From Pseudomonas chlororaphis subsp. aurantiaca (GTDB lineage: Bacteria; Pseudomonadota; Gammaproteobacteria; Pseudomonadales; Pseudomonadaceae), in assembly GCF_013466605.1 (NCBI RefSeq), contig NZ_CP059162.1, positions 1,984,001-2,048,000 on the forward strand: a DNA stretch of 64,000 nt, in the 5' to 3' direction. Numbering within the stretch: position 1 is the stretch's first letter; every line of letters begins with the position of its first letter. Under the pieces are notes generated by a model. That model ran no database searches. It was not told the DNA's origin and was given only the letters and a program-made list of their open reading frames with translations. Shown here piece by piece: positions 42,996-52,059 of the stretch. The position numbers were made by a program, and so were the translations under genes.

Positions 42996-45713
42996 TCACA
43001 GGGGGATTGCGACCGGCTGTGCCGAGCTGGCCAGCAGACGTTTTATTTCGGGGACACAGGAGCCGCATTGAGTGCCGCAGCCCAACTCCTGTTTCAGGCC
43101 ATCGAGGTCCAGCCCGCGGGAGATCCCGGCACAGACCGCGTTCTGGCTGACGTTCTTGCAGTTGCACAAGGTCTTGCCGCTCGCGGCGATCAGCCCGGTC
43201 GCCCCCGGTGGCGCACTCATCGGCGCCAGCAGCCAGCGACGCAGTTGCTCATCGGCCTTGCCTTCCAGCCACAGGTTCTGCAGCCAGTGCTGGGCCAGGG
43301 TTTCACCGGCCAGGCGAATGGCGGTGATGCGCCCCTGTTCGATGCGTACCCGCTTGCCGATGGAGCGCCGCGGATCGTCATAGGCCAGTACCGGGCCTTC
43401 GTTGAGCCCCAGCAACTGGTCGATGTCCTTGAGCAACTGCGGTGCCGGCGCCTCGGCATTGGCTACCCGCAGCAGCAGGGCCGGACGTTCGCGACCGGCC
43501 AGGCTCAGGCTGACGTAGGCGAAGCTTTCGCAGAGCGGGCGCAAGGCTTCGAAGTGCCGCTGCACGTCACCTTCGATCAGGGCGAACAGCTGCCACGGCA
43601 GTTGGACCGGCTCCAGGCGTACACCGCTATGCTTGAGTTCCGGCTGTTTGGACAGTAGGTCGAACGCCGGCTGGGTCACGGCATTGACGCCGCCCTTGAG
43701 GAACCGGTCGCCCCAATGCATCGGCAGAAAAGCCTGGCCCGGGCGCACGCTGTCGTCGTCCGCCACGGCGACTATCACGCTGCCACGACGGCTTTTCAGT
43801 GACACCAGGTCTCCCGCTTGCAGGTTCTGCCGGCGCAGTTCGTCCGGGTGCAGGCTGAGGACCGCTTCGCTGACATGCCCGAACAGCTGGGCCGCGGTGC
43901 CGGTACGGCTCATGCCGTGCCATTGATCGCGCAGGCGGCCGGTGATCAGGGTCAGGGGGAAGCGCGCATCCCGCTGTTCCTTGGCCGCGCGATACGGGTC
44001 GCTGATGAAGTGTGCCCGCCCGCTGGCGGTCGGGAAGCGGCCATCAACGTACAGCCGCGCTGTCCCTTGTTCGGCGCCGGCGGGGAAGGGCCATTGCTGT
44101 GGTCCCAGTTGGTCGATCAGCGCGTGACTGATGCCGGAAAGGTCCAGGTCGCGGCCGCGGGTCAGCAGTTTGTACTCATCGAACACTTGGGCAGGCGTGT
44201 CCAGGGCGAACAGGCTGGGTTGTTGCGGGCGTAGGCGCTGTTCCAGGCGCCGGGCGAAATCCAGGGTGATGGCCCAGTCCGGGCGCGCTTCGCCCGGCGC
44301 GGCCACGGCGCGGCGCACATGGGAGATGCGCCGTTCCGAGTTGGTCACGCTACCTTCCTTCTCGCCCCAACTGGCGGCGGGCAGCAGCAGGTCGGCAAAG
44401 GCCGCGGTCTCGGTGGTGCGAAAGGCTTCCTGCAGGACCACGAACGGGCAGGCCAGCAAGGCCTCCCGCACCGCGTTCTGGTCGGGCAGCGATTGCGCCG
44501 GGTTGGTGCAGGCGATCCACAGTGCCTTGATCTTGCCGCCGCGCAGCTGTTCGAACAGCTCGATCGCGGTCAGGCCGGGGTTGGCCGGCAATTGCTCGAC
44601 GCCCCAATAGGCCGCGACTTCGGCCCGATGCTCCGGGTTGGCGGCGTCCCGGTGCCCTGGCAGCAGGTTCGACAGGCTGCCGGTTTCCCGGCCACCCATG
44701 GCATTCGGCTGGCCGGTGAGGGAAAAGGGGCCGGCCCCAGGACGACCGATCTGCCCGGTGGCCAGGTGCAGGTTGATCAACGCGCTGTTTTTCGCGCTGC
44801 CGGCACTGGACTGGTTCAGCCCCATGCACCACAGTGATAGGAAGCTCGGCGAGGTGCCGACCCATTCGGCGCACTGGCGCAGTTGCTCGACGCTGATGCC
44901 GCACAGCTGCGCGACCATATGCGGGGTGTAGTCGTGGACCAGGTTCTTCAGCTCGGCCAGGCCTTCAGTATGCGCCTGGATGAAGTCGCGATCGATCCAG
45001 TCCTGCCACAGCAGCAGATGCAGGATGCCGTGGAACAGCGCGACATCGGTGCCGGGCAGGATCGCCAGGTGCAGGTCGGCCAGGTCGCACGTGTCGGTGC
45101 GCCGCGGGTCGATGACGATTACTTTCATCTGCGGCCGCAGACGTTTGGCTTGCTCCAGGCGGCGGAACAGCACCGGATGGGCGTAGGCCATGTTGCTGCC
45201 GACGATCATCACGCAGTCGCTCAGTTCGAGGTCTTCGTAGCTGCAGGGCGGGGCGTCGGCGCCCAGGCTGCGTTTGTAGCCGACCACCGCCGAGGACATG
45301 CACAGCCGCGAATTGCTGTCGATGTTGTTGGTGCCCACCAGGGCCCGGGCCAGCTTGTTGAAGGCGTAGTAGTCCTCGGTGAGCAATTGCCCGGAGATGT
45401 AGAAAGCCACGCTGTCCGGGCCGTGTTCGGCGATGGTTTCGGCAAATACGTTGGCCGCGTGCTCCAGCGCGGTATCCCAGTCGGTGCGGCTGCGCGCCAG
45501 GGCCTTGCCCAGGCGCAACTCCGGGTACAGGGCGCGGGCCGCGAGGTCGCCGGTCAGGTGCAGGGTGGAACCCTTGCTGCACAATTTCCCGTGGTTGGCC
45601 GGGTGGCTCGGGTCGCCACTGACGTCGAGGATGCGTTCGCCGTCGTGCTCGATCAGCACGCCACAGCCAACGCCGCAGTAACAGCAGGTCGAGGCGGTCG
45701 TCTGGCGGTTCAT
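42996..45713 (-). CDS. nasC: Assimilatory nitrate reductase, catalytic subunit
   Basis: A 905-residue molybdopterin (bis-MGD) enzyme reducing nitrate to nitrite in the cytoplasm. The N-terminal 4Fe-4S site reads 'CCYCGVGCGV ... GKLCSKG'. The Mo-binding core and C-terminal molydopterin-dinucleotide domain follow. A BFD-like 2Fe-2S domain closes the protein ('LCNCKNVSQNAVC' and 'CGTQCGSCVPEI', about 845-895), which takes electrons from a reductase. ATG 45713 overlaps the nirD stop by one base (TGATG), so they are translationally coupled. Confidence 0.95.
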   Translation of the reverse strand: MNRQTTASTCCYCGVGCGVLIEHDGERILDVSGDPSHPANHGKLCSKGSTLHLTGDLAARALYPELRLGKALARSRTDWDTALEHAANVFAETIAEHGPDSVAFYISGQLLTEDYYAFNKLARALVGTNNIDSNSRLCMSSAVVGYKRSLGADAPPCSYEDLELSDCVMIVGSNMAYAHPVLFRRLEQAKRLRPQMKVIVIDPRRTDTCDLADLHLAILPGTDVALFHGILHLLLWQDWIDRDFIQAHTEGLAELKNLVHDYTPHMVAQLCGISVEQLRQCAEWVGTSPSFLSLWCMGLNQSSAGSAKNSALINLHLATGQIGRPGAGPFSLTGQPNAMGGRETGSLSNLLPGHRDAANPEHRAEVAAYWGVEQLPANPGLTAIELFEQLRGGKIKALWIACTNPAQSLPDQNAVREALLACPFVVLQEAFRTTETAAFADLLLPAASWGEKEGSVTNSERRISHVRRAVAAPGEARPDWAITLDFARRLEQRLRPQQPSLFALDTPAQVFDEYKLLTRGRDLDLSGISHALIDQLGPQQWPFPAGAEQGTARLYVDGRFPTASGRAHFISDPYRAAKEQRDARFPLTLITGRLRDQWHGMSRTGTAAQLFGHVSEAVLSLHPDELRRQNLQAGDLVSLKSRRGSVIVAVADDDSVRPGQAFLPMHWGDRFLKGGVNAVTQPAFDLLSKQPELKHSGVRLEPVQLPWQLFALIEGDVQRHFEALRPLCESFAYVSLSLAGRERPALLLRVANAEAPAPQLLKDIDQLLGLNEGPVLAYDDPRRSIGKRVRIEQGRITAIRLAGETLAQHWLQNLWLEGKADEQLRRWLLAPMSAPPGATGLIAASGKTLCNCKNVSQNAVCAGISRGLDLDGLKQELGCGTQCGSCVPEIKRLLASSAQPVAIPL

Positions 45714-46030
45714 CAACCGGCATCTCGCAGGGCCAGCAGCACCCGGCCGTTTTCCACCCGCGCCAGGTGGTGATGGGCGCAGCCGATATCCGGTGCCTGC
45801 GCCTGGCCGGACTCCAGGCCGATCTGCCAGTTGTGCAGCGGGCAGGCGACCTTCTTGCCGTAGATCAGCCCCTGGGACAGCGGCCCGCCCTTGTGCGGGC
45901 AACGGTCGTCGAGGGCGAAGACTTCGTCGTCGCTGGTGCGGAAGATCGCGATGTCGCCCTTGGGGCCATTGACGATGCGCGAGCCCAGGGCGTTGATCTC
46001 GTCCAGGGCGCAGATATCCAGCCAGTTCAT
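45713..46030 (-). CDS. nirD: Nitrite reductase small subunit (Rieske)
   Basis: A 105-residue Rieske-type 2Fe-2S subunit. The cluster ligands are in 'DRCPHKGGPL' (C-x-H) and 'VACPLHNWQI' (C-x2-H), with a normal spacing. It pairs with NirB. Its ATG overlaps the nirB stop by four bases (ATGA), and its stop overlaps the nasC start, so nirB-nirD-nasC are tightly coupled. Confidence 0.96.
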   Translation of the reverse strand: MNWLDICALDEINALGSRIVNGPKGDIAIFRTSDDEVFALDDRCPHKGGPLSQGLIYGKKVACPLHNWQIGLESGQAQAPDIGCAHHHLARVENGRVLLALRDAG

Positions 46031-48495
46031 AGCGGCACCTCCAGTTGCTTGACGCGGATCGGCTCGAACTCTTTTTTCAGCAGCGGCTGTTCCAGGCGCT
46101 CCTTCCATGGGTCCTGTTCGAACGACAGGGCGAATTGCAGGCGCTCGTTGAGGGCCTTGCGCCGTTGCGGATCTTCGATGATGGCTTGCTTGATGTGCGC
46201 CATGCCGACCCGTTGCAGGTAGTGCACGGTGCGCTCCAGGTAGAAGGCTTCCTCGCGGTACAGCTGCAGGAAGGCGCCGTTGTATTCGCGCACTTCGTCG
46301 GCGGTTTTCAGCTTGACGAAGAACTCCGCGACCTCGGTCTTGATCCCGCCGTTGCCGCCGATGTACATCTCCCAGCCCGAGTCGACGCCGATGATGCCGA
46401 CGTCCTTGATCCCGGCCTCGGCGCAGTTGCGCGGGCAGCCGGAGACCGCCAGCTTGACCTTGTGCGGCGACCACATGTTGAACAGGTCATGCTCCAGTTC
46501 GATGCCCAGCTGGGTGGAGTTCTGCGTGCCGAAGCGGCAGAACTCGCTGCCGACGCAGGTTTTAACGGTGCGGATGGACTTGCCGTAGGCATGGCCGGAG
46601 GGCATGTCCAGGTCCTTCCAGACCCCGGGCAAATCCTGCTTCTTGATACCCAAAAGGTCGATGCGCTGGCCGCCGGTGACCTTGACCATCGGCACCTGGT
46701 ACTTGTCCGCCACGTCGGCGATGCGCCGCAGTTCGGAGGGGGTGGTGACGCCGCCCCACATCCGCGGCACCACCGAATAGGTGCCGTCTTTCTGGATATT
46801 GGCGTGGGCCCGCTCGTTGATCAGCCGCGATTGCGGATCATCCTTGGCCTCGCCCGGCCAGGTGGAAATCAGGTAGTAGTTCAGCGCCGGGCGGCAGGTG
46901 GCGCAGCCGTTGGGCGTGCGCCAGTTCAGGTAGCTCATGGTGCCGGCGATGGTCAGCAGGTGCTGTTCGCGGATCGCCTGGCGGAGCTGCCCGTGGTTGA
47001 GGTCGCTGCAACCGCAGATGGCTTTCTCGCTTTTCGGCTTGACGTCGGCGGCGCCACCGACGGTGTTGATCAGGATCTGTTCCACCAGGCCGGCGCAGGA
47101 GCCGCAGGAGCTGGCGGCCTTGGTGTGCTTCTTGACCTCATCGACGCTGAACAGGCCATGCTCCTGGATCGCCTTGACGATGGTGCCTTTGCACACGCCG
47201 TTGCAGCCGCAGACTTCGGCGCTGTCGGCCATGCTCATGGCCTTGTCCTGGCCCTGGTGGCCGACGTCGCCCAGGGCCTGCTCCATGCAACTTGAGCCGC
47301 CGAACATCAGGTGGTCGCGGATCTCGCCGATGGCGTGGTTCTCGCGGATCTGCCGGAAATACCAGCCGCCATCGGCGGTGTCGCCGTACAGGCAGGCGCC
47401 GACCAGGACGTCGTCCTTGATCACCAGCTTCTTGTATACGCCGCCGATGGGGTCGGAGAGGGTGATGGTCTCGGTGCCTTCGCCGCCCATGAAGTCGCCG
47501 GCGGAGAACAGGTCGATGCCGGTGACTTTCAATTTGGTCGAGGTCACCGAACCCTGGTAGCGGGCGAAGCCCAGTTGCGCCAGGTGGTTGGCGCAGACCT
47601 TGGCCTGCTCGAACAATGGCGCCACCAGGCCGTAGGCGATGCCGCGGTGGCTGGCGCATTCGCCGATGGCGTAGATGCGCGGGTCGTAGGTCTGCAGGGT
47701 GTCGTTGACCAGGATCCCGCGGCTGCACGGCAGGCCGGCTTTTTCCGCCAGCTCGGTATTGGGCCGGATACCAGCGGCCATCACCACCAGGTCGGCGGGG
47801 ATGATGTCGCCGCTCTTGAACTGCACCGAACCGACACGGCCGTTGCCTGAGTCATGCAGGGCCTGGGTCTGTTCGCTCAGGCGGAATTTCAGGCCGCGGC
47901 TTTCCAGGGCGGTTTGCAGCAGTTGGCCGCTGGTCTTGTCCAGCTGGCGCTCCAGCAGCCATTCGCCGATATGCACCACGGTCACGTCCATGCCGCGCAG
48001 CATCAGGCCGTTGGCGGCTTCCAGGCCGAGCAGGCCGCCGCCGATGACCACCGCGTGCTTGTGGGTCTTGGCGGTGTCGATCATCGCCTGGGTGTCGGCG
48101 ATGTCGCGGTAGCCGATCACGCCCTGCAGGTCGTTGCCGGGAATCGGCAGGATGAACGGGGTCGAGCCGGTGGCGATCAGCAGGCGATCGTATTCGGCTT
48201 CGCTGCCGTCTTCGGCGATCACCCGGCGCTTGACCCGGTCGATCTCCACCACCTTGCGGTTGAGCAGCAGCTTGATGTTGTTGTCCAGGTACCAGCTCAG
48301 GTCGTTGAGCACGATCTCTTCGAAGGTCTGTTCGCCGGCCAGTACCGGGGAGAGCAGGATGCGGTTGTAGTTGGTGTGGGGTTCCGCGCCGAAGACCGTG
48401 ATGTCGTACAGCTCATTGCTCAGCTTGAGCAGCTCTTCCAGGGTGCGTACCCCGGCCATGCCGTTGCCGATCATCACCAGCTTGAGTTTCTTCAT
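46027..48495 (-). CDS. nirB: NAD(P)H-dependent nitrite reductase large subunit
   Basis: An 822-residue enzyme reducing nitrite to ammonium. It begins with an FAD/NAD(P) pyridine-nucleotide oxidoreductase half ('MKKLKLVMIGNGMAGVRTLE'; 'AVVIGGGLLGLEAANGL'). Two BFD-like Cys sites follow ('CGCNGVC', 'CGSCAGLVEQ'). The sirohaem/4Fe-4S signature is 'TCVGSEFCRFG' and 'CPRNCAEAG'. ATG 48495 follows GGAGAG; the apparent N-terminal extension of the frame lies in the leader RNA. Expression is set by the sigma-54 promoter and ANTAR leader upstream. Confidence 0.96.
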   Translation of the reverse strand: MKKLKLVMIGNGMAGVRTLEELLKLSNELYDITVFGAEPHTNYNRILLSPVLAGEQTFEEIVLNDLSWYLDNNIKLLLNRKVVEIDRVKRRVIAEDGSEAEYDRLLIATGSTPFILPIPGNDLQGVIGYRDIADTQAMIDTAKTHKHAVVIGGGLLGLEAANGLMLRGMDVTVVHIGEWLLERQLDKTSGQLLQTALESRGLKFRLSEQTQALHDSGNGRVGSVQFKSGDIIPADLVVMAAGIRPNTELAEKAGLPCSRGILVNDTLQTYDPRIYAIGECASHRGIAYGLVAPLFEQAKVCANHLAQLGFARYQGSVTSTKLKVTGIDLFSAGDFMGGEGTETITLSDPIGGVYKKLVIKDDVLVGACLYGDTADGGWYFRQIRENHAIGEIRDHLMFGGSSCMEQALGDVGHQGQDKAMSMADSAEVCGCNGVCKGTIVKAIQEHGLFSVDEVKKHTKAASSCGSCAGLVEQILINTVGGAADVKPKSEKAICGCSDLNHGQLRQAIREQHLLTIAGTMSYLNWRTPNGCATCRPALNYYLISTWPGEAKDDPQSRLINERAHANIQKDGTYSVVPRMWGGVTTPSELRRIADVADKYQVPMVKVTGGQRIDLLGIKKQDLPGVWKDLDMPSGHAYGKSIRTVKTCVGSEFCRFGTQNSTQLGIELEHDLFNMWSPHKVKLAVSGCPRNCAEAGIKDVGIIGVDSGWEMYIGGNGGIKTEVAEFFVKLKTADEVREYNGAFLQLYREEAFYLERTVHYLQRVGMAHIKQAIIEDPQRRKALNERLQFALSFEQDPWKERLEQPLLKKEFEPIRVKQLEVPL

Positions 48496-48559
48496 TTCGC
48501 TCTCCGCGTAGACAGGCCGTCGGGCACGCCGGGCCTGGCTCGATAAACGTTGCGCAAAC

Positions 48560-48645
48560 AAAAAAGGCGTCCCGCCAGTTGCCTGGCAGGACGCCTTTGT
48601 CCGGTCCCGTTCTCTCGGGAAAAACCCATCCTTCGTCGTTGAAGG
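48560..48645 (-). promoter_or_regulatory. nirB leader: ANTAR hairpins and attenuator terminator
   Basis: Read leftward. P1 TCCCG-AGAGAA-CGGGA (48620-48605) and P2 GGAC-AAAGGC-GTCC (48602-48589) both have six-base loops with A1 and G4, the signature of ANTAR-protein targets. The terminator stem (48595-48566, GGCGTCCTGCCA arm, followed by TTTTTTG) shares bases with the 3' side of P2, so P2 and terminator exclude each other. An extra A1/G4 hexaloop hairpin, CCTTC-AACGAC-GAAGG (48645-48630), lies upstream. NasT binding would let transcription enter nirB. Confidence 0.88.
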
Positions 48646-48675
48646 CCGGGTCGTATGTGCTGTTGGGAGAGTTGA

Positions 48676-48692
48676 TGCAGTGGTTGTGCCAA
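48676..48692 (-). promoter_or_regulatory. Sigma-54 promoter of the nirB operon
   Basis: Leftward TTGGCAC-aacca-CTGCA: GG (-24) and GC (-12) with exact 10-base spacing. Predicted start near 48665 includes all the leader hairpins. Confidence 0.85.
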
Positions 48693-48795
48693 GTTCCGCC
48701 GATCGCGGTTTTAGCGGGGCTGAAAGCCTGTCTCAGGCTCGGGAGGAGGGATTTTCTGCACCGATTCAAAGCGTCTTGCCCGTTTCTGGAGCAAC

Positions 48796-48917
48796 CTGTA
48801 GCCGCTGCCGAGCCCCGTAAACCTGGCAGCTCGGTGTGCCTGACCTGCACGGTCGTCTGGCTTGGCGCCCGCTACGCGGTCGAGCGCAGCCTCGCTGCCG
48901 TTCGACAGCGGCTACAG
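48796..48917. repeat. REPIN of the GTAGCCGCTGCCG family
   Basis: 'CTGTAGCCGCTGCCGAGC' and inverted 'GTTCGACAGCGGCTACAG' lie between the kinase gene end and the nirB promoter. Confidence 0.9.
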
Positions 48918-48931
48918 GGTTATAGGCGCTA

Positions 48932-50602
48932 TCAGTGATGCAGGAACAGGTACAGCAACAGCAGGTTGAGCAGCAGCGAGACCAGCGCCAGGGTGCGCCA
49001 GACCTTCAAGGGCTCGCGTTCCAGCAGCGGCCTGGGGCGCACGCTGAGGCTGCGGCGTTCGCCCTGTTCCAGCACCAGCAACCACTCTTCGGCGGTTTCA
49101 TAGCGTTGGGCCGGATCGGCCTGTACCGCGCGTTCCAGGCTCTGTTCAAGCCAGTCCGGCAGGTCCGGGCGATAGCGGCTGGCGCTGACCGGGGTGGTGA
49201 AGCGCGGGCGCTGGAAGGCTTCTATTTCGCCGTAGGGAAAATGCCCGGTCAGCAAGTGGTAGAGGGTCACGCCCACGGCGTACAGGTCCTGCCGCGGTGT
49301 TGGCGCCACGCCGGTGAAAGCCTCCGGGGCGATATAGCTCGGAGTGCCGGGCAGCAGATGCGCCTGGTCCTCGGACAGGCCGGGGCAATAGGCCAGGCCG
49401 AAGTCCAGCAGGCGCAGCTCGCCGTCATCGCCGAGCAACAGGTTGTCCGGCTTGATGTCGCGGTGCAGGATCTGCCGGCGGTGCAGCAGGCCCACGGCCC
49501 GCAGCAGACGCTCGGCCAGGTCCTGCCACTGCGCCAGCGGCAAGGGGCCCTGTCGTTGCAGATAATCGGCCAGGGTCTGCCCCGGGTATTCGCGCATCAC
49601 GTAATACAGATGCTGGCGGACGGTCGCGGCATGCACTTCGGGAAAGTGCCGTCCGGCCACCCGCCGCAGGAACCATTCCTCTGACAGCAGCGATTGCCCG
49701 GCCTGGTGATCGTCGTGCAGATGACCGGGCAGGGTTTTCAGCAGCCAGGGTTGTTGTTGCGCATCGAGCACGCGGTACAGCAGGGATTGCTGGCTCTGTC
49801 CGAGCACTTCGGCGACCTGCCAGCCTTCGAAGTGCTGGCCCGGCTTGAGGGCTGGCGGCAGTGGCCATTGCTGCAGGTGAATCAGGGCATCGCCAATGGA
49901 GCTTTCGCCCAGGGCCTCGACCCGCACCAGCAGGGCGCTGGCGTTGTCCTGGCTGCCGGCCAGGTGCGCGGCGCTGACCAGGGTCTGCACCGCGCTGTCG
50001 AGATCGGGCTGGTCGCGCAGGATCGCGGCGATGGCGGTGTCGCCCAGGGTGGCCCAGACCCCGTCGCTGAGCATCAGGAAACTTTCGTTTTCCCGCAGCT
50101 CGCCATCGAGGAAGTCCACCACTAGGTGCTGGTCCAGGCCCAGGGCACGCTTGAGCACGTGCTGCATGCCAGGCTGATCCCAAACGTGGTCGTCGCTGAT
50201 GCGTTGCAACTGATCGGCGTGCCAGCGATAGACCCGGCAATCGCCGACATGGGCCAGGGTAAAGCGCCGGCCGCGCAGCACCAGGGCGCTGACGGTGGTC
50301 AGCAGCGGCTGACCGCCACCGTTGGCCTGCAGCCAGCGGTTCTGCGCCAGCAGCAGGCGCTCCAGGGCCTGGGCCACGGCCCAGGTTTCCGGGGTGGCGT
50401 AGTAGTCCAGCGCCAGCGCCTGCAAGGTCGAGCGCGCGGCCAGGCCGCCGTCGGCGCATTGGCTGACGCCGTCGGCGATGGCGAACAACAGGCCCTTGCT
50501 GGCGGCCAGGGTCGGCGCCGGAGTGACCAGGCGCAAGGCGTCCTGGTTTTCCGCGCGCGGCCCGATAGCGCTAGCCTGGGCGTGGCTCAGTCGCAGGCTC
50601 AT
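48932..50602 (-). CDS. PP2C phosphatase - Ser/Thr kinase fusion with C-terminal membrane anchor
   Basis: A 556-residue protein joining two opposite activities. Residues about 1-235 form a PP2C phosphatase ('AENQDA', 'ADGVSQ', 'VGDCRVY', 'LSDGVW', 'SQDNASALLV'; metal Asp residues present). Residues about 260-515 form a Hanks-type kinase ('LLKTL' Lys, 'HRDIKPDNLLL', 'LLDFGLA', 'SYIAPEAF'), apparently complete. A C-terminal hydrophobic helix (about 533-553) anchors it with domains in the cytoplasm. It starts 7 bp after the nasA stop, so it is on the nitrate-induced transcript. Targets are unknown. Confidence 0.92.
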   Translation of the reverse strand: MSLRLSHAQASAIGPRAENQDALRLVTPAPTLAASKGLLFAIADGVSQCADGGLAARSTLQALALDYYATPETWAVAQALERLLLAQNRWLQANGGGQPLLTTVSALVLRGRRFTLAHVGDCRVYRWHADQLQRISDDHVWDQPGMQHVLKRALGLDQHLVVDFLDGELRENESFLMLSDGVWATLGDTAIAAILRDQPDLDSAVQTLVSAAHLAGSQDNASALLVRVEALGESSIGDALIHLQQWPLPPALKPGQHFEGWQVAEVLGQSQQSLLYRVLDAQQQPWLLKTLPGHLHDDHQAGQSLLSEEWFLRRVAGRHFPEVHAATVRQHLYYVMREYPGQTLADYLQRQGPLPLAQWQDLAERLLRAVGLLHRRQILHRDIKPDNLLLGDDGELRLLDFGLAYCPGLSEDQAHLLPGTPSYIAPEAFTGVAPTPRQDLYAVGVTLYHLLTGHFPYGEIEAFQRPRFTTPVSASRYRPDLPDWLEQSLERAVQADPAQRYETAEEWLLVLEQGERRSLSVRPRPLLEREPLKVWRTLALVSLLLNLLLLYLFLHH

Positions 50603-50609
50603 GGACGGC

Positions 50610-51821
50610 TCAGACCCGGGCCGCGGTGACGGCGGCGGAGCCCCAGGTGGTCCGCCAGCGGCGTTTCACCCCATGCAGGCCGAACCAGGCCAGTATGCCC
50701 AGGCTGGCGAACAGCCATAGCGCCAGCTGATAGCTGCCGGTGCTTTGCTTGATCGCGCCCATGCCCGCGGCCAGGGCGAAACCGCCAATGCCGCCGGCCA
50801 TGCCGATCAGCCCGGTCATCACCCCGATCTCGCGGCGGAAGCGTTGGGGCACCAGTTGGAACACCGCGCCGTTACCGGCACCCAGGCCGAGCATGGTGCA
50901 CACGAACAGGGCCAGGGCCGCATAGGAACTGGGCAGGTTGAAACCGACCGCGGCGATGCACACCGCCGCGACGCTGTACATCACCAGCAGGGTGCGAATG
51001 CCGCCGAAACGATCGGCCAGCGCGCCACCCAATGGCCGCATCAGGCTGCCACCGAACACGCAGGCGGCGGTGTAGTAGCCGGCGGTGACCGGGCTCAGGC
51101 CGTACTGGTCGTTGAAGTAGCCGGGCAGGGCGCTGGCCAGGCCGATGAAGCCGCCGAAGGTCACGCTGTAGAAGAACATGAACCACCAGCTGTCGCGGTC
51201 GCCCAGGGCCTTGAAGTAGTCGGCCATGGATTTGGCCTTGGGCCGTTCCGGGGCGTTCTTGGCCAGCCAGGCGAACAGCACCAGGGTCAGGACCAGCGGG
51301 ATCAGGGCGAAGCCGAACACGTTGCTCCAGCCGAAGGCGCCGGCCAGCAAGGGCGCGAACAGGGCCGCGAATACCGTGCCGGAGTTGCCGGCCCCGGCGA
51401 TGCCCATCGCCTTGCCCTGGTGCTGCGGTGGATACCATTGCGAGGCCAGCGGCAGGGCCACGGCGAACGAGGCGCCGGCCATGCCCAGGAACAGCCCCAG
51501 CAGCAGGGCCTGTTCATAGCTGTGGATGCCCAGCTTCCAGGCGCAGAACAGCGCGCCGATGACGATCACCTGGCCGATCAGTCCGGCGGTCTTGGGGGAC
51601 AGGCGATCGGCCAGCAGGCCCATGGCGAAGCGCAGCACAGCGCCAGCCAGGATCGGCGTGGCCACCATCAGCCCGCGCTGCTGGGTGGTCAGTTGCAGGT
51701 CGGCGGCGATCTGCACGGCCAGCGGGCCGAGCAGGTACCAGACCATGAAGCTCAGGTCGAAGTAGAGGAAGGCCGCGAACAGTGTCGGGGTGTGGCCGGA
51801 TTTCCAGAAGCTTGAATTCAT
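50610..51821 (-). CDS. nasA: Nitrate/nitrite MFS transporter
   Basis: A 403-residue twelve-helix major-facilitator transporter of the NNP (NarK/NasA) family. The nitrate signatures 'AGAGNSGTVFAALFAP' (first) and 'GLGAGNGAVFQLVPQRF' (second) are both present. ATG 51821 (MNSSFWKSGHTPTLF) gives the normal N-terminus; the longer frame lies in leader RNA. It precedes the kinase gene by 7 bp. Control is by the sigma-54 promoter and ANTAR leader upstream. Confidence 0.94.
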   Translation of the reverse strand: MNSSFWKSGHTPTLFAAFLYFDLSFMVWYLLGPLAVQIAADLQLTTQQRGLMVATPILAGAVLRFAMGLLADRLSPKTAGLIGQVIVIGALFCAWKLGIHSYEQALLLGLFLGMAGASFAVALPLASQWYPPQHQGKAMGIAGAGNSGTVFAALFAPLLAGAFGWSNVFGFALIPLVLTLVLFAWLAKNAPERPKAKSMADYFKALGDRDSWWFMFFYSVTFGGFIGLASALPGYFNDQYGLSPVTAGYYTAACVFGGSLMRPLGGALADRFGGIRTLLVMYSVAAVCIAAVGFNLPSSYAALALFVCTMLGLGAGNGAVFQLVPQRFRREIGVMTGLIGMAGGIGGFALAAGMGAIKQSTGSYQLALWLFASLGILAWFGLHGVKRRWRTTWGSAAVTAARV

Positions 51822-51921
51822 CGCGCACCTCAGCTGTAAAGAGTCTCGAAAGGAGTCATGAGCTTTTGCGTGGGGCGCCATTACGGCCGCTCCACCGGCC
51901 CCGGGCTGTGGGGCCAGAACG

Positions 51922-52006
51922 AAAAAAACGCCGCAACCCGTTTCGCGTGGGGCGAGAAGGGTGTGCGACGTCTTTGTCGTAGGTGGGGCAACCGCCGTTG
52001 GTTACC
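51922..52006 (-). promoter_or_regulatory. nasA leader: ANTAR hairpins and attenuator terminator
   Basis: Leftward P1 GGTAACC-AACGGC-GGTTGCC (52006-51987) and P2 CGAC-AAAGAC-GTCG (51979-51966), both hexaloops with A1 and G4. The terminator stem (ACGTCGCA-c-ACCC with GGGT-TGCGGCGT, then seven T; 51971-51922) uses the GTCG of P2, so the two forms are mutually exclusive. Same architecture as the nirB leader, with unrelated P1 stem sequence, which is covariation-type support. Confidence 0.9.
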
Positions 52007-52020
52007 TGTGTCGATTACAT

Positions 52021-52037
52021 AGCCAGATTTGTGCCAA
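52021..52037 (-). promoter_or_regulatory. Sigma-54 promoter of nasA
   Basis: Leftward TTGGCAC-aaatc-TGGCT, with GG and GC separated by exactly 10 bases. Predicted start near 52010 is about four bases before hairpin P1. Confidence 0.82.
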
Positions 52038-52059
52038 GAGTTGCAGTCCCGGCGTTCCT

